Source of the DNA: Acinetobacter proteolyticus
Lineage (GTDB): Bacteria > Pseudomonadota > Gammaproteobacteria > Pseudomonadales > Moraxellaceae
Length of the DNA stretch: 64,000 bases
Assembly (NCBI RefSeq): GCF_000367945.1
Contig: NZ_KB849179.1
Location: 124,001-188,000, forward strand
Direction: 5' to 3'
The notes beneath the pieces are model-generated. The model ran no database searches. It saw only the letters and a list, made by a program, of their open reading frames with translations, and was not told the origin of the DNA. Of the stretch, positions 46,346 through 55,003 are shown in pieces; positions within the stretch are counted from its first letter, which is position 1, and each line of letters starts with the position of its first letter. The translations under genes and the position numbers were made by a program.

Positions 46346-47788
46346 TTGAGATCGTTCCTGCTCGCCTGTGGCCTTTTCGCCACAACTCAACTGAGTCACA
46401 CTGAGGTTTTTTTGCCTGCGCATAGTGCTGGGCAAACAGAAGTGCCTGAAATTGGCAGCGGTATAGGTTTACTCGATCAACAAAAAGAAAAATTTATCGG
46501 TGAAAAAGTCTATCGTGAAGTGCATCGTCAAATGCCAACGGTGCAAGATGCATGGTTGGAAGATCAGTTTTTTCAGGTTTTTTCAGGCATTTTAAGTCAG
46601 ACCCAACTTGGTCAACCGATTGGCTTGGTGATTATCAAAGATCCTCAAATTAATGCCTTTGCCGTTCCTGGTGGTTTATTTGCCTTAAATACAGGTTTGA
46701 TTACTTCAGCTAAGAATCTGGATGAGATTGCAGGGGTCATGGCGCATGAGATTGCACACGTATCACAGCGCCACTATAGCCGCTCCCAAGAGGCATTCAA
46801 GGGACAGGGTTTACTCGCATTGGCTGGGATTCTTGTTGGTGCAGCCATTGCATCTCAAGCCGATGGCAATGCGGGTGCGGCGGTGATGATGGGGACTCAA
46901 GCGGCATTGATGGATAAGCAGTTGAGTTATAGCCGTAATCAGGAGCGTGAAGCGGATCGTATTGGTATGCAGTTTATGTATGCCGCAGGTTATAACCCAC
47001 AGAGCATGGCAGATTATTTTGAAACCATGCATCGTGCCACCAGTCGGGTCAGCTTTTTACCAGACTTCTGGTTTACCCATCCTTTAACCACTGAGCGGAT
47101 GAGCGAGGCACGTTTGCGCGCTAATCAATTGCCGAAAGTGAAATCAAAAATTTACGATCTCGATTTTGAAATATTAAAACTCTATACCTTGGTGGTTTCA
47201 AATCAGGCCACTGAACTTCAATTACAGTCATTGGCGAATCAGAAAAGTACAGCTGCACAATTAGCACTGAGCAAGTTCTATCTTGAACAAGGTGACTATG
47301 CACAGGCACAGGCCAATTTGGATTTAGTAAAAACGAAACTCAAGAATCATGTGCTGATTCCCTTGATTCAGGCCGATATTTATTTGGGACAAAATAAGTT
47401 TGATCAGGCCTATGCCACAATTAATCCGATTCAAAAGACCATGCCGGAGAATAGAGCCTTATCTTATAAGCTGGCGGAAGTCCTGATTCGGCAGGGACAA
47501 ATTGCACAGGCACAAGCCTTGGTACAGCGCTTTATCCATAAAAACCAGCGTGATATAGAAGGTTGGCAATTGCTGCAACAAGCCACCAATTTAGATAAGA
47601 GTTCACCATTACAAGCGGTCAATGTATTGGGTTATCGGGCAGAGGCAGAGTATTGGTCGGGTTATGAAGAAAATGCGATTAAGTCGATGCTACATGCACA
47701 ACGGTTGGCGAAGGGGAATCTAGCCATGTCCGCCAAGATTGACGCGCGTTTAAAACAGATGCAAGATGAGCGCCGTATGCGACTGTAA
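46346..47788 (+). CDS. Periplasmic M48 metalloprotease with TPR-like C-terminus (BepA-like)
   Basis: A 480-aa protein with a signal peptide from an apparent TTG start (LRSFLLACGLFATTQLSHTEVF). The M48 zinc motif HEIAH is at residues 134-138, with the third ligand in EREADRIG. The C-terminal third is a TPR-like array (LSKFYLEQGDYAQAQANLDLV, LAEVLIRQGQIAQAQALV). This is the BepA/YfgC layout: outer-membrane protein assembly quality control. No ATG start in frame fits as well. It stands alone after a terminator. Confidence 0.92.
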   Translation: MRSFLLACGLFATTQLSHTEVFLPAHSAGQTEVPEIGSGIGLLDQQKEKFIGEKVYREVHRQMPTVQDAWLEDQFFQVFSGILSQTQLGQPIGLVIIKDPQINAFAVPGGLFALNTGLITSAKNLDEIAGVMAHEIAHVSQRHYSRSQEAFKGQGLLALAGILVGAAIASQADGNAGAAVMMGTQAALMDKQLSYSRNQEREADRIGMQFMYAAGYNPQSMADYFETMHRATSRVSFLPDFWFTHPLTTERMSEARLRANQLPKVKSKIYDLDFEILKLYTLVVSNQATELQLQSLANQKSTAAQLALSKFYLEQGDYAQAQANLDLVKTKLKNHVLIPLIQADIYLGQNKFDQAYATINPIQKTMPENRALSYKLAEVLIRQGQIAQAQALVQRFIHKNQRDIEGWQLLQQATNLDKSSPLQAVNVLGYRAEAEYWSGYEENAIKSMLHAQRLAKGNLAMSAKIDARLKQMQDERRMRL

Positions 47789-47817
47789 TACCGATTAAAA
47801 CAATTCAAGGAAAGCGA

Positions 47818-48183
47818 ATGATTAAAGGGCAATGTTTGTGTGGTGCTGTGCAGTATCAATATCATGGAGAAATTGAAAACAGCATTTTATGTTATTGCAG
47901 CGATTGCCAACAGGCACAAGGTTCAATTGCGGGGTGGAACAGTCCGATTGAGCAAAGCAAATTTGAGCTGATTTCTGGACAAGAGCAACTGAAAGAATAT
48001 TTTCATACACCCAACAAGGCACGTGTATTTTGTCAAAATTGTGCAAGTCCAGTCTATTCTTATCGAAAGGATTTGCCTGATGTAATTCGTTTACGCCTAG
48101 GCACTGTGACAGAAGGTGTTATTCCTGCACCGAAGGAAGAATTTTTTCTGGAGCATAAACCAAAATTTATTGAATTAAGATAA
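47818..48183 (+). CDS. GFA-family zinc protein
   Basis: A 121-aa protein of the glutathione-dependent formaldehyde-activating (GFA) family. The zinc-binding cysteines are CLCGAVQY, CYCSDCQQAQG and FCQNCASP. Most GFA proteins have no proven activity on formaldehyde; they bind zinc and may bind small thiols. AAGGAAAGCG precedes the ATG. Confidence 0.92.
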   Translation: MIKGQCLCGAVQYQYHGEIENSILCYCSDCQQAQGSIAGWNSPIEQSKFELISGQEQLKEYFHTPNKARVFCQNCASPVYSYRKDLPDVIRLRLGTVTEGVIPAPKEEFFLEHKPKFIELR

Positions 48184-48223
48184 GATGACGTGCGTAAGCA
48201 ATCGCTGAGAAGTTAGAACATTT

Positions 48224-48583
48224 ATGAAGAAAATTTTAGTTTTTATTTTTGCGATCAGCAGTGTGGTGATTAGCTCAGCGGCATCGATTGAGCAATATGC
48301 AAACTCAGTAGATAAAATTCGTGGTGTATATGCACAAGATATCCGTAGCTTTTTGCGGAGTCTGAATCCCCAAACGTCACAATTTACGCCTGAGCAGCAA
48401 GCAAAGTATTGTCAGATTAATCAGCGTTATATTCAGGATATGTCTGATGCGATTGAACAAAATCGCTCATCACTACCAGCGCAATATGCCAGCATGAACA
48501 AGCAAGATTTAATCAAGCAGGTGGTTGAATCAAAAGAAATGCAAATGCTTGCGAAATATAATGTTCAGTGTGATTTTAAATAA
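48224..48583 (+). CDS. Small exported protein of unknown function
   Basis: A 119-aa protein with a signal peptide (MKKILVFIFAISSVVISSAA, cleavage before SIEQY). The mature chain is mostly helical and Gln-rich and has two cysteines (KYCQIN and VQCDFK), perhaps a disulphide. It follows the GFA gene by 40 bp, then a terminator. No family recognised. Confidence 0.7.
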   Translation: MKKILVFIFAISSVVISSAASIEQYANSVDKIRGVYAQDIRSFLRSLNPQTSQFTPEQQAKYCQINQRYIQDMSDAIEQNRSSLPAQYASMNKQDLIKQVVESKEMQMLAKYNVQCDFK

Positions 48584-48593
48584 TAAAAACACC

Positions 48594-48626
48594 TTGGGTT
48601 CATTATTATAATGAATCCAAATTTTT
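48594..48626 (+). terminator. Terminator after the exported small protein
   Basis: A 12-bp stem TTGGGTTCATTA / TAATGAATCCAA with one G-T pair, followed by ATTTTTAA. Confidence 0.85.
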
Positions 48627-48663
48627 AATTGAATAGATGATATAAAGAGGAGAATTAAGCGGA

Positions 48664-49110
48664 TTAGCTTAATTTTGCTTTAATTTTAGCAGATACTTGT
48701 GCAGGATCGGCACGCCCGGCTATGATCGGACGTAGAGAATTCATCACCTTACCCATATCTTTCATGCTAGTAGCTTCTTGAGCAGCAATCGTTTGCTCAA
48801 TGATAGAATCAAGCTCTTCCTCAGTCATAGCTTCTGGTAGAAATTGAGAAATAACCTCAACTTCGGCTTGTTCTTTACTAGCTAAATCATCACGACCAGC
48901 GCCTTGAAAGGCTTTGATCGATTCTTTACGTTGTTTAATTTGCTTTTCAATGACCGCAAGAACCTGAGCATCGTCAAGCTCTATGCGCTCATCGACTTCG
49001 ATTTGCTTAATTGCTGCCTGTACACCACGAATAACCGTTACTGTTGCCATATCTTTGGCACGCATTGAGTTTTTTAACACGTCAGTAATCTGGTTTTTTA
49101 AAGTATTCAT
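48664..49110 (-). CDS. yqeY: YqeY/GatB-domain protein
   Basis: A 148-aa YqeY-family protein related to the tail domain of the GatB amidotransferase. It is 27 bp downstream of rpsU, the widespread rpsU-yqeY arrangement. Motifs include MRAKDMATVTVIRGVQAAIKQ, FQGAGRDDLASKEQAEVEVISQFLPE and MKDMGKVMNSLRP. The role may be tRNA-dependent amide transfer control or simply translation-linked; it is not settled. ATG 49110 rather than TTG 49119. Confidence 0.93.
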   Translation of the reverse strand: MNTLKNQITDVLKNSMRAKDMATVTVIRGVQAAIKQIEVDERIELDDAQVLAVIEKQIKQRKESIKAFQGAGRDDLASKEQAEVEVISQFLPEAMTEEELDSIIEQTIAAQEATSMKDMGKVMNSLRPIIAGRADPAQVSAKIKAKLS

Positions 49111-49137
49111 AGTCTTCAACAGTCAATCACAAATTAA

Positions 49138-49353
49138 TTAGTAAAGGCGAGTAGTACGTACAGATTCGCGAGTCAATTTCTTTTGATAACGCTTAACTGC
49201 AGCAGCTTTTTTACGCTTACGTTCTTGAGTTGGTTTCTCATAGAATTCGCGCTTACGAACGTCAGCTAAAACACCCGCTTTTTCGCATGAACGTTTGAAA
49301 CGACGGATAGCTACGTCTACTGGTTCGCCTTCTTTCAACTTAACTTGTGGCAT
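49138..49353 (-). CDS. rpsU: 30S ribosomal protein S21
   Basis: Small basic protein of 71 aa ([28 protein letters not shown]), full length. Divergent from tsaD as in many gammaproteobacteria (the macromolecular synthesis operon region). Confidence 0.98.
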   Translation of the reverse strand: MPQVKLKEGEPVDVAIRRFKRSCEKAGVLADVRKREFYEKPTQERKRKKAAAVKRYQKKLTRESVRTTRLY

Positions 49354-49431
49354 GTAAAATCCTCTAAGATAATGGATAAGATCTAACGCACGATTGCACT
49401 AGATCGCAAGTGAAGGTCAGTATTTTACTCA

Positions 49432-49459
49432 TTTACAACTCAGATCACAAGTCTATAAT
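49432..49459 (+). promoter_or_regulatory. Putative tsaD-operon promoter
   Basis: TTTACA (49432-49437), 16-bp spacer, TATAAT (49454-49459), 40 bp before the ATG. Confidence 0.6.
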
Positions 49460-49498
49460 AGCTCGGATATTATTTTTGATCGTTGTAAAGGCAGTTTA

Positions 49499-50506
49499 AT
49501 GATTGTTTTGGGCTTGGAAACTTCGTGTGATGAAACTGGGTTAGCACTCTATGATAGCGAGCTCGGCTTACGTGGACAGGTTCTCTATAGCCAGATCAAA
49601 CTACATGCCGAATATGGTGGTGTGGTGCCAGAGCTGGCTTCGCGTGATCATGTTCGTAAAATGATTCCTTTGATTAATCAACTGCTTGAGCAAAGTGGCG
49701 TCAAAAAGCAAGAGATTGATGCTGTTGCCTATACCCGTGGTCCAGGGTTGATGGGGGCATTGATGACAGGTGCTTTATTTGGCCGCAGTTTAGCCTTTGC
49801 ATTTAATAAGCCAGCGATTGGTGTACACCATATGGAAGGTCATATGCTTGCACCATTACTTTCGGAAACTCCACCGGAATTTCCGTTTGTGGCTTTATTG
49901 GTTTCAGGTGGGCATACCCAATTAATGGCAGCTTATGGGATCGGTCAATATGAACTGCTTGGTGAGTCGATTGACGATGCAGCGGGTGAAGCCTTTGATA
50001 AAGTCGCAAAAATGATGAAATTGCCTTATCCTGGTGGGCCGAATATTGCGAAATTGGCGTTACAGGGCGATGCCAAAGCATTTGAATTCCCGAGACCAAT
50101 CTTGCATCAAGGTTTGGATTTTTCTTTTAGCGGTCTTAAAACTGCCGTTTCAGTACAATTGAAAAAGTTAGGTGAAGAGAATCGTGATGCCGATGTGGCA
50201 GCTTCTTTCCAGGAGGCGGTTGTCGATACTTTGGTAAAAAAATCAGTGAAAGCTTTAAAACAAACGGGTTTAAAACGTTTGGTGATTGCGGGTGGTGTAA
50301 GTGCTAATCTGCGTTTGCGTGAACAATTAGAAACTTCACTGGCAAAGATCAAGGCACATGTTTATTATGCCGAACCCGCATTGTGTACGGACAATGGCGC
50401 TATGATTGCTTTTGCTGGATATCAACGTTTAAAAGCTGGGCAACATGATGGTTTGGCGGTAACGACAACACCAAGATGGCCAATGACTGAGTTACAACCG
50501 ACCTAA
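49499..50506 (+). CDS. tsaD: tRNA N6-adenosine threonylcarbamoyltransferase TsaD
   Basis: A 335-aa enzyme that transfers threonylcarbamoyl to A37 of ANN-decoding tRNAs with TsaB/TsaE. ASKHA-fold motifs: [16 protein letters not shown], the metal ligands [28 protein letters not shown] and [11 protein letters not shown]. It begins an apparent operon with the P-loop kinase (1-bp gap) and the Thg1-like gene. Confidence 0.98.
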   Translation: MIVLGLETSCDETGLALYDSELGLRGQVLYSQIKLHAEYGGVVPELASRDHVRKMIPLINQLLEQSGVKKQEIDAVAYTRGPGLMGALMTGALFGRSLAFAFNKPAIGVHHMEGHMLAPLLSETPPEFPFVALLVSGGHTQLMAAYGIGQYELLGESIDDAAGEAFDKVAKMMKLPYPGGPNIAKLALQGDAKAFEFPRPILHQGLDFSFSGLKTAVSVQLKKLGEENRDADVAASFQEAVVDTLVKKSVKALKQTGLKRLVIAGGVSANLRLREQLETSLAKIKAHVYYAEPALCTDNGAMIAFAGYQRLKAGQHDGLAVTTTPRWPMTELQPT

Positions 50507-50507
50507 A

Positions 50508-50960
50508 ATGGAACTTATCATTTTTGTAGGTGGGCAAGCTTCAGGTAAATCAACATTCTTTAAGCAATATTTCTCTGACACGCATATTCGTCTCAATCTT
50601 GATATGTTGAAAACCAGACATCGTGAGAAAATATTGTTTCAGGCTTGTTTGGACGCAAAACAGAAGGTTGTTGTTGATAATACCAATCCGAGTAAACTAG
50701 ATCGAAAGATATATGTTCAAGATGCAAAAAATGCTCACTTTAAAGTGATTGCTTACTATTTTGATAGTGGTCTGGATGATGCTCTTTTGCGGAATGAACA
50801 ACGAGTAGGTAAGGCGAAAATTCCTCGAGTTGGTGTGATTTCTACGTTTAAAAAGTTAGAAATTCCTGAGCTTAATGAAGGTTTTGATGAAATTTACAGC
50901 GTTTCAATTGATCAAGAAAATGATTTTAATGTGAGCTTGCTGTATCAAAGAGAACAATAA
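50508..50960 (+). CDS. P-loop kinase, polynucleotide-kinase-like (AAA_33 type)
   Basis: A 150-aa protein with Walker A GGQASGKST (about residues 8-16), followed by LNLDMLKTRHREKI and the DNTNPSKLDRKIYVQDAK motif, the pattern of 5'-OH polynucleotide kinases such as the T4 Pnkp kinase domain and PNKP. The NTNP block and RNEQR-type lid arginines are typical. It is tsaD-linked (1-bp gap) and its stop overlaps the next start by one base (TAATG), so it is coupled to the Thg1-like enzyme. Likely role: phosphorylate 5' ends of cleaved RNA. Inference: repair of tRNA ends. Other small-molecule kinases with the same fold are possible. Confidence 0.78.
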   Translation: MELIIFVGGQASGKSTFFKQYFSDTHIRLNLDMLKTRHREKILFQACLDAKQKVVVDNTNPSKLDRKIYVQDAKNAHFKVIAYYFDSGLDDALLRNEQRVGKAKIPRVGVISTFKKLEIPELNEGFDEIYSVSIDQENDFNVSLLYQREQ

Positions 50961-51715
50961 TGAGATTTGAAGATCTAGATACAAGACTAAGAAAATATGA
51001 GACCGCTTACGATTTCTGTATTCCACCAGAAAATTATATTGTCGTCAGGTTGGATGGTCGTGGATTTACACGCTTAACCAAAGAGATTTGGCAATTCGAA
51101 GCGCCATTTGATGTACATTTTAGAGATTTAATGGTAGAAACCACAACCCATTTATTACAGTGTGGTTTTAATATCATCTATGGTTATACCCAGAGCGATG
51201 AAATTTCTCTTTTATTCCATTATCGTGATGAAAGTTTTAACCGCAAGGAACGTAAAATTCTTTCTATTTTAGCAGGTGAAGCCAGTGCAAAATTCTCTGT
51301 TATGCATGGCCAAATTGCTACTTTTGATGCTCGAGTTTGTGTTTTACCTAATTCGCAATTAGTAGATGACTACTTCCGTTGGCGACAAGAGGATGCTCAT
51401 CGAAATGCATTAAATGCACACTGTTATTGGATGTTAAGAAAATCGGGTCATGCAGTAGCTGAAGCAACAGAACAAGTTAAAGGGTTAAATCGTCAAGAAA
51501 AGCATGATTTACTCTTTTCACAGCAGATTAATTTTAATGAACTCCCTGCATGGCAAAAACGTGGCACAGGTGTTTATTGGAAAGACGTTGAAAAAACGGG
51601 TCTGAATCCAAAAACTGGTGAAATTACACAAACGACAAGAAGGCAGTTAGTTGCTGATTTTGATTTGCCTTTAAATGAATTCTATAGTGAATTTATAGGT
51701 CAAAATTTTTTTTGA
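50960..51715 (+). CDS. Thg1-like protein (3'-5' RNA polymerase)
   Basis: A 251-aa bacterial Thg1 homologue. The catalytic metal-binding residues of the tRNAHis guanylyltransferase family are present: D32 in VVRLDGRGFTRLT and D80-E81 in YGYTQSDEISLLF, matching yeast Thg1 D29, D76 and E77. In place of the eukaryotic HINNLYN block it has HRNALNAHCYW, which fits the Thg1-like proteins that repair 5'-truncated tRNAs rather than add G-1. It uses NTPs to extend RNA in the reverse (3'-5') direction after 5' activation. The upstream kinase would supply a 5'-phosphate. Bacterial examples are patchy and probably horizontally acquired. Confidence 0.9.
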   Translation: MRFEDLDTRLRKYETAYDFCIPPENYIVVRLDGRGFTRLTKEIWQFEAPFDVHFRDLMVETTTHLLQCGFNIIYGYTQSDEISLLFHYRDESFNRKERKILSILAGEASAKFSVMHGQIATFDARVCVLPNSQLVDDYFRWRQEDAHRNALNAHCYWMLRKSGHAVAEATEQVKGLNRQEKHDLLFSQQINFNELPAWQKRGTGVYWKDVEKTGLNPKTGEITQTTRRQLVADFDLPLNEFYSEFIGQNFF

Positions 51716-51755
51716 AAATATTTTTATGAACTATCGTTCATAATGGAGTTGTAAG

Positions 51756-52259
51756 TTGAAAATTTCTTATATTTTTACATGTGGCCGATTAGAGTCTTTA
51801 TTTAAGATTCTCTGCCTCACTCAACAAGGTGAGAAAAAGGTCGAGTCAAAAGAAAAAATCGTTGAACAATATAGAAAAGATATCGCTTTAGGACGACCTT
51901 TTGAAGAAACTGAACTGTATCAATTGATTGAACAAAGCGAAGAAAAAATTGTCATTAATCGCTTGAGTAATATTCTTCGAGAAAAACCGACTCAGCAGAA
52001 GGGGAGTTTTGATGCGGATGAATATAAGACTGGTGCATGGTCTGAGTTTAATGATTATAAGCTGGCGGTTCGATTTTCAAATGCAAAAACTGAGTTAAGT
52101 GAAAAACACTTTGCGAAAACGGGTGAGTATATGACCAGTCGTGGTGTTGCAAAATTGACGGGTTTTAATCCAAGTAACATTAAGAATATGTTGCATCATA
52201 AAAGAAGTGTGGTCAGAAAAATGCTTACCACTCTAGAGAAGCTAGCAAAAGAGTATTAA
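51756..52259 (+). CDS. Unrecognised protein with possible C-terminal HTH
   Basis: A 167-aa ORF after the Thg1-like gene (40 bp). The only available start is TTG 51756, with GGAG 7 bp before it. The N-terminus is weakly hydrophobic, the middle is acidic and Glu/Lys rich, and the tail TSRGVAKLTGFNPSNIKNMLHHKRSVVRKM looks like a helix-turn-helix. It may be a regulator of the repair genes or unrelated. No family recognised. Confidence 0.55.
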   Translation: MKISYIFTCGRLESLFKILCLTQQGEKKVESKEKIVEQYRKDIALGRPFEETELYQLIEQSEEKIVINRLSNILREKPTQQKGSFDADEYKTGAWSEFNDYKLAVRFSNAKTELSEKHFAKTGEYMTSRGVAKLTGFNPSNIKNMLHHKRSVVRKMLTTLEKLAKEY

Positions 52260-52276
52260 TCTTTCAGTATATTTTT

Positions 52277-52307
52277 CGATGCAGGGAAAATTTCTTTTTC
52301 TGCATCG
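52277..52307. terminator. Stem-loop after the HTH-like gene
   Basis: A perfect 8-bp stem CGATGCAG / CTGCATCG around a T-rich loop; weak flanking T-run. Confidence 0.4.
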
Positions 52308-52383
52308 ATACTGCTCATCTTTTTAATTATCAAATGATTTTAGCGATTTGTTTAATAAAATATAAATAAAAAAAGAATCAATA

Positions 52384-52728
52384 ATGTGGGTGATCAACGC
52401 AGCCAATGGCTGTGCATGGTTAAGTATCATTATAGTTGCTGCTGCAGCAATTTTTTCGATTTATGTTCTCAGTATTCCATGTACGACTGATCGAATCTGT
52501 GAAATGCCACCTATTCATTTATTCTTTTTGCTGGCATGGATCATTTCAGTTATCTGTAATTTTATTGGCATCATTTTTTCGATCATTGGATTGAAAAAAG
52601 ATGAACCCATTAAAAAACTAGCCAAAGTAGCATTGTTCTTTAATGGGAAAATCATTGCTTTTAGCTTTGTGTGCGCTTTATTACTATTTATCGATTTTAA
52701 TGGCTTAGCAATTTTTCTAGTTGATTGA
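52384..52728 (+). CDS. Small membrane protein of unknown function
   Basis: A 114-aa protein with three hydrophobic helices (about residues 10-32, 44-70 and 84-110) and two cysteines between helices 1 and 2 (CTTDRICEMPP). No family recognised. It converges on the EamA gene with 3 bp between the stops. Confidence 0.65.
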   Translation: MWVINAANGCAWLSIIIVAAAAIFSIYVLSIPCTTDRICEMPPIHLFFLLAWIISVICNFIGIIFSIIGLKKDEPIKKLAKVALFFNGKIIAFSFVCALLLFIDFNGLAIFLVD

Positions 52729-52731
52729 CTG

Positions 52732-53643
52732 TTAACGATCAGCTTTAGATAACACTGCCAAACACAAAAAAATCAATGCCATACCAATCCAACCAATGGC
52801 TGCTAATTGCTCGCCAACCAATAAAACTGCAAATAATGCGGCAACCAGTGGTTCAAACAGGGTCAATGTGGTGGCGGTGCTGGCTGAAATGGTCTTTAGT
52901 GCATAACCAAATAGTAGATAACCGAGAAACATTGGAATCAGCATCATATAGGTAACAACATACAAATTCACAGGCTCATCAAACAGGTTGGAGCCAGTAA
53001 AAAATAATGTAGGTAATAAAATTAAAGCACCAAAACCAAAAATTAATCCCATAGATGCTTTCGAGTCGACCCCATGATCAATCATCTTTTTGGCAGCCCA
53101 AGAATATAACGAATAGGTCAATGCTGCGATCAGCCCGAGAATAATGCCAATAGTTTTCTGATCGGTAGCAATTGTGTGTGCTGATGCTTGGGAATGTGAC
53201 TCTCCTAGAGAGAGCAATAGGACACCTGCCACGCCAAAGATAAAGCTAATAAACCACTTTTTAGAGAGGGCTTTCTTATCAAAGAACTTTTCCAGTAAAG
53301 CGGTAAATAACGGGGCTGAACCAATTGAAACCACTGTACCAATGGTAATTCCAGCCATACGCATCGACGAATAGAATGCCAATGGATAAATGGCAACTGA
53401 GACCATGCCAATTAACAGTAATGGATAGTAAGACTGAATTTGCGGTAAATGACTGCGGATATTTTTATGGGCGAGTAAGGCTTGTAATAATCCACCGCCA
53501 CCCATTGCGATTGCACCAATGGCCAATGGGCTCAAATTAGGTGCGTAAGAGGCAACTGTGCCTGTGGTGCCCCATAAAATAGAAGCAACTAAAACCGCAA
53601 TAAAGCCAGAATGAGAGCTGAGGTTTAAAGATGCGTTACTCAC
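52732..53643 (-). CDS. EamA-family (DMT) transporter
   Basis: Inner-membrane exporter of 303 aa with about ten helices in two EamA repeats (ILWGTTGTVASYAPNLSPL; then LIAALTYSLYSWAAKK). The C-terminal repeat has TLTLFEPLVAALFAVLLVGEQL, typical of drug/metabolite transporters. The TetR gene overlaps its start by 4 bp, so the two are one operon. Confidence 0.93.
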   Translation of the reverse strand: MSNASLNLSSHSGFIAVLVASILWGTTGTVASYAPNLSPLAIGAIAMGGGGLLQALLAHKNIRSHLPQIQSYYPLLLIGMVSVAIYPLAFYSSMRMAGITIGTVVSIGSAPLFTALLEKFFDKKALSKKWFISFIFGVAGVLLLSLGESHSQASAHTIATDQKTIGIILGLIAALTYSLYSWAAKKMIDHGVDSKASMGLIFGFGALILLPTLFFTGSNLFDEPVNLYVVTYMMLIPMFLGYLLFGYALKTISASTATTLTLFEPLVAALFAVLLVGEQLAAIGWIGMALIFLCLAVLSKADR

Positions 53644-54218
53644 TTTGCAACCTCTTGTTCTAATAAGTTGTGAACCATTTGCTTTGCGGCAAATACTTTA
53701 TCACTGGAGCTTTCCAAACCGGCACGGGCAATGCAACCTTCCAAGATAAATGAAAGCAGTAGTGCCAGCTCTTTAACTCGTTGTGGGTTGATGCTGAGTT
53801 GCTGCAAATGACCTGCTAAAATCGCTTCGATTTCATCTTTATGCTGTTTAACTGCCAAACGTTCCGGGCTATGTGCGGGGAATTCGGCGGCTGCATTGAG
53901 TAGTCCACAACCACGAAAACCCTTTTCATAAGCGAATTCGGCATGATCCTGATAGGCATCAAAAATTGCCAAAATACCATCAATCGGAGTTTGGATTTGC
54001 ACTTTTCTTTTTTCGTATAAATCCAGCCATTCCTGATGACGGGCTTCGATATAACAGGTGATCAAGTCTGATTTAGTCGCAAAGTTATTGTACAAAGACA
54101 TTTTTGCGACATTGGCTTTCTCTGTAATGCTGTTGATGCCTGTATTACTGATGCCATCGTTATAGAACAGGGTGGATGCCGCATCTAGGATTTTTTGTTT
54201 TGCTGATTTCGAGCTCAT
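53640..54218 (-). CDS. TetR-family repressor of the EamA operon
   Basis: A 192-aa TetR regulator. The HTH is KQKILDAASTLFYNDGISNTGINSITEKANVAKMSLYNNFATKSDLI. It is first in the two-gene operon with the EamA transporter and probably represses it. The upstream region has TATACCGACCTACC, which might hold the operator but lacks clear symmetry. Confidence 0.92.
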   Translation of the reverse strand: MSSKSAKQKILDAASTLFYNDGISNTGINSITEKANVAKMSLYNNFATKSDLITCYIEARHQEWLDLYEKRKVQIQTPIDGILAIFDAYQDHAEFAYEKGFRGCGLLNAAAEFPAHSPERLAVKQHKDEIEAILAGHLQQLSINPQRVKELALLLSFILEGCIARAGLESSSDKVFAAKQMVHNLLEQEVAK

Positions 54219-54369
54219 AAGAAAATATATTTATGTATACCGACCTACCTAATTTTATGGAAAAGTAAATTATTTGCAAGCAAAAGTTTATGCGTTCTAT
54301 TTATTTAAGTTGGATTGATAAAAGGAAATCGATTAAAGCGCATGGATTTGGTCTTAATCGATCAGGATT

Positions 54370-54912
54370 TTACTGAAGATTCTTTTTACTGTGGATAAAA
54401 GCCAATCCATACACAGGCCATTTTTTCTCGGATTTTAGATTGTTGACCAGCCATGCAACCAGTACCAATGCAATTGAACCGAGCAACACAGGAAAGAATA
54501 AGAAACTCCAATGGTATTGAATGGTATTCGCGGTTAGCAAAATCACCAATGGATTTGCCCCAGCAGGTGGATGAACGCAACGCAGAAGTTGCATGGCTGC
54601 GATGGCACAACCGACAGACAGAGCAATGCTCAGTGTCGAGACACCAAAAACTTTTAGAAACAGTAAACCAATAAAAGCCGAGACAAAATGCCCCAAAATC
54701 ACATTGCGAGGTTGCGCCAAGGGCGATTGAGATACCGCATATAGAATGACGCAGGTTGCACCGAATGGTGCCATGATAAATAGATTGTGGGTGAATTTAC
54801 TGAGTAAAATTAAGATCAAAATACTCAATGTTCCACCGATGAGGCTTCTTATGACATCAATGGATTGGGGTATGGGGGCGAGATGCTCTCTACCGTTGAA
54901 TAAAGATAACAT
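54370..54912 (-). CDS. HPP-family membrane protein
   Basis: A 180-aa integral membrane protein with four helices. The HPP motif occurs in RCVHPPAGANPLVILL, and MAPFGATCVILYAVSQSPLAQPRNVILGH is the other conserved block. Proteins of this family in cyanobacteria and plants transport nitrite; the bacterial role is less known. ATG 54912 is chosen (GAG 8 bp upstream); a longer start at 55020 would run over the operator and into the TetR gene. The divergent TetR gene shares the 24-bp palindrome. Confidence 0.88.
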   Translation of the reverse strand: MLSLFNGREHLAPIPQSIDVIRSLIGGTLSILILILLSKFTHNLFIMAPFGATCVILYAVSQSPLAQPRNVILGHFVSAFIGLLFLKVFGVSTLSIALSVGCAIAAMQLLRCVHPPAGANPLVILLTANTIQYHWSFLFFPVLLGSIALVLVAWLVNNLKSEKKWPVYGLAFIHSKKNLQ

Positions 54913-54962
54913 GGTGATCTCACTACAGGGTTGCTTTATGCCGATAATAAAACTAAAATTAC

Positions 54963-54986
54963 AAATAGTACAGATCTGTACTATTT
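54963..54986. promoter_or_regulatory. Perfect 24-bp palindrome, TetR operator candidate
   Basis: AAATAGTACAGA followed exactly by its reverse complement, located 51 bp upstream of the HPP start and 17 bp before the TetR ATG (55004). Size and symmetry suit a TetR dimer-of-dimers or tight dimer site controlling both genes. Confidence 0.78.
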
Positions 54987-55003
54987 TGATTGGGTAAATT
55001 TTT

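Noticed and set aside
45954-46404. ORFs of 93 aa (minus) and 65 aa (plus) around the PlsC-type gene end
   Set aside because: They overlap real genes and a terminator and have no ribosome binding site.
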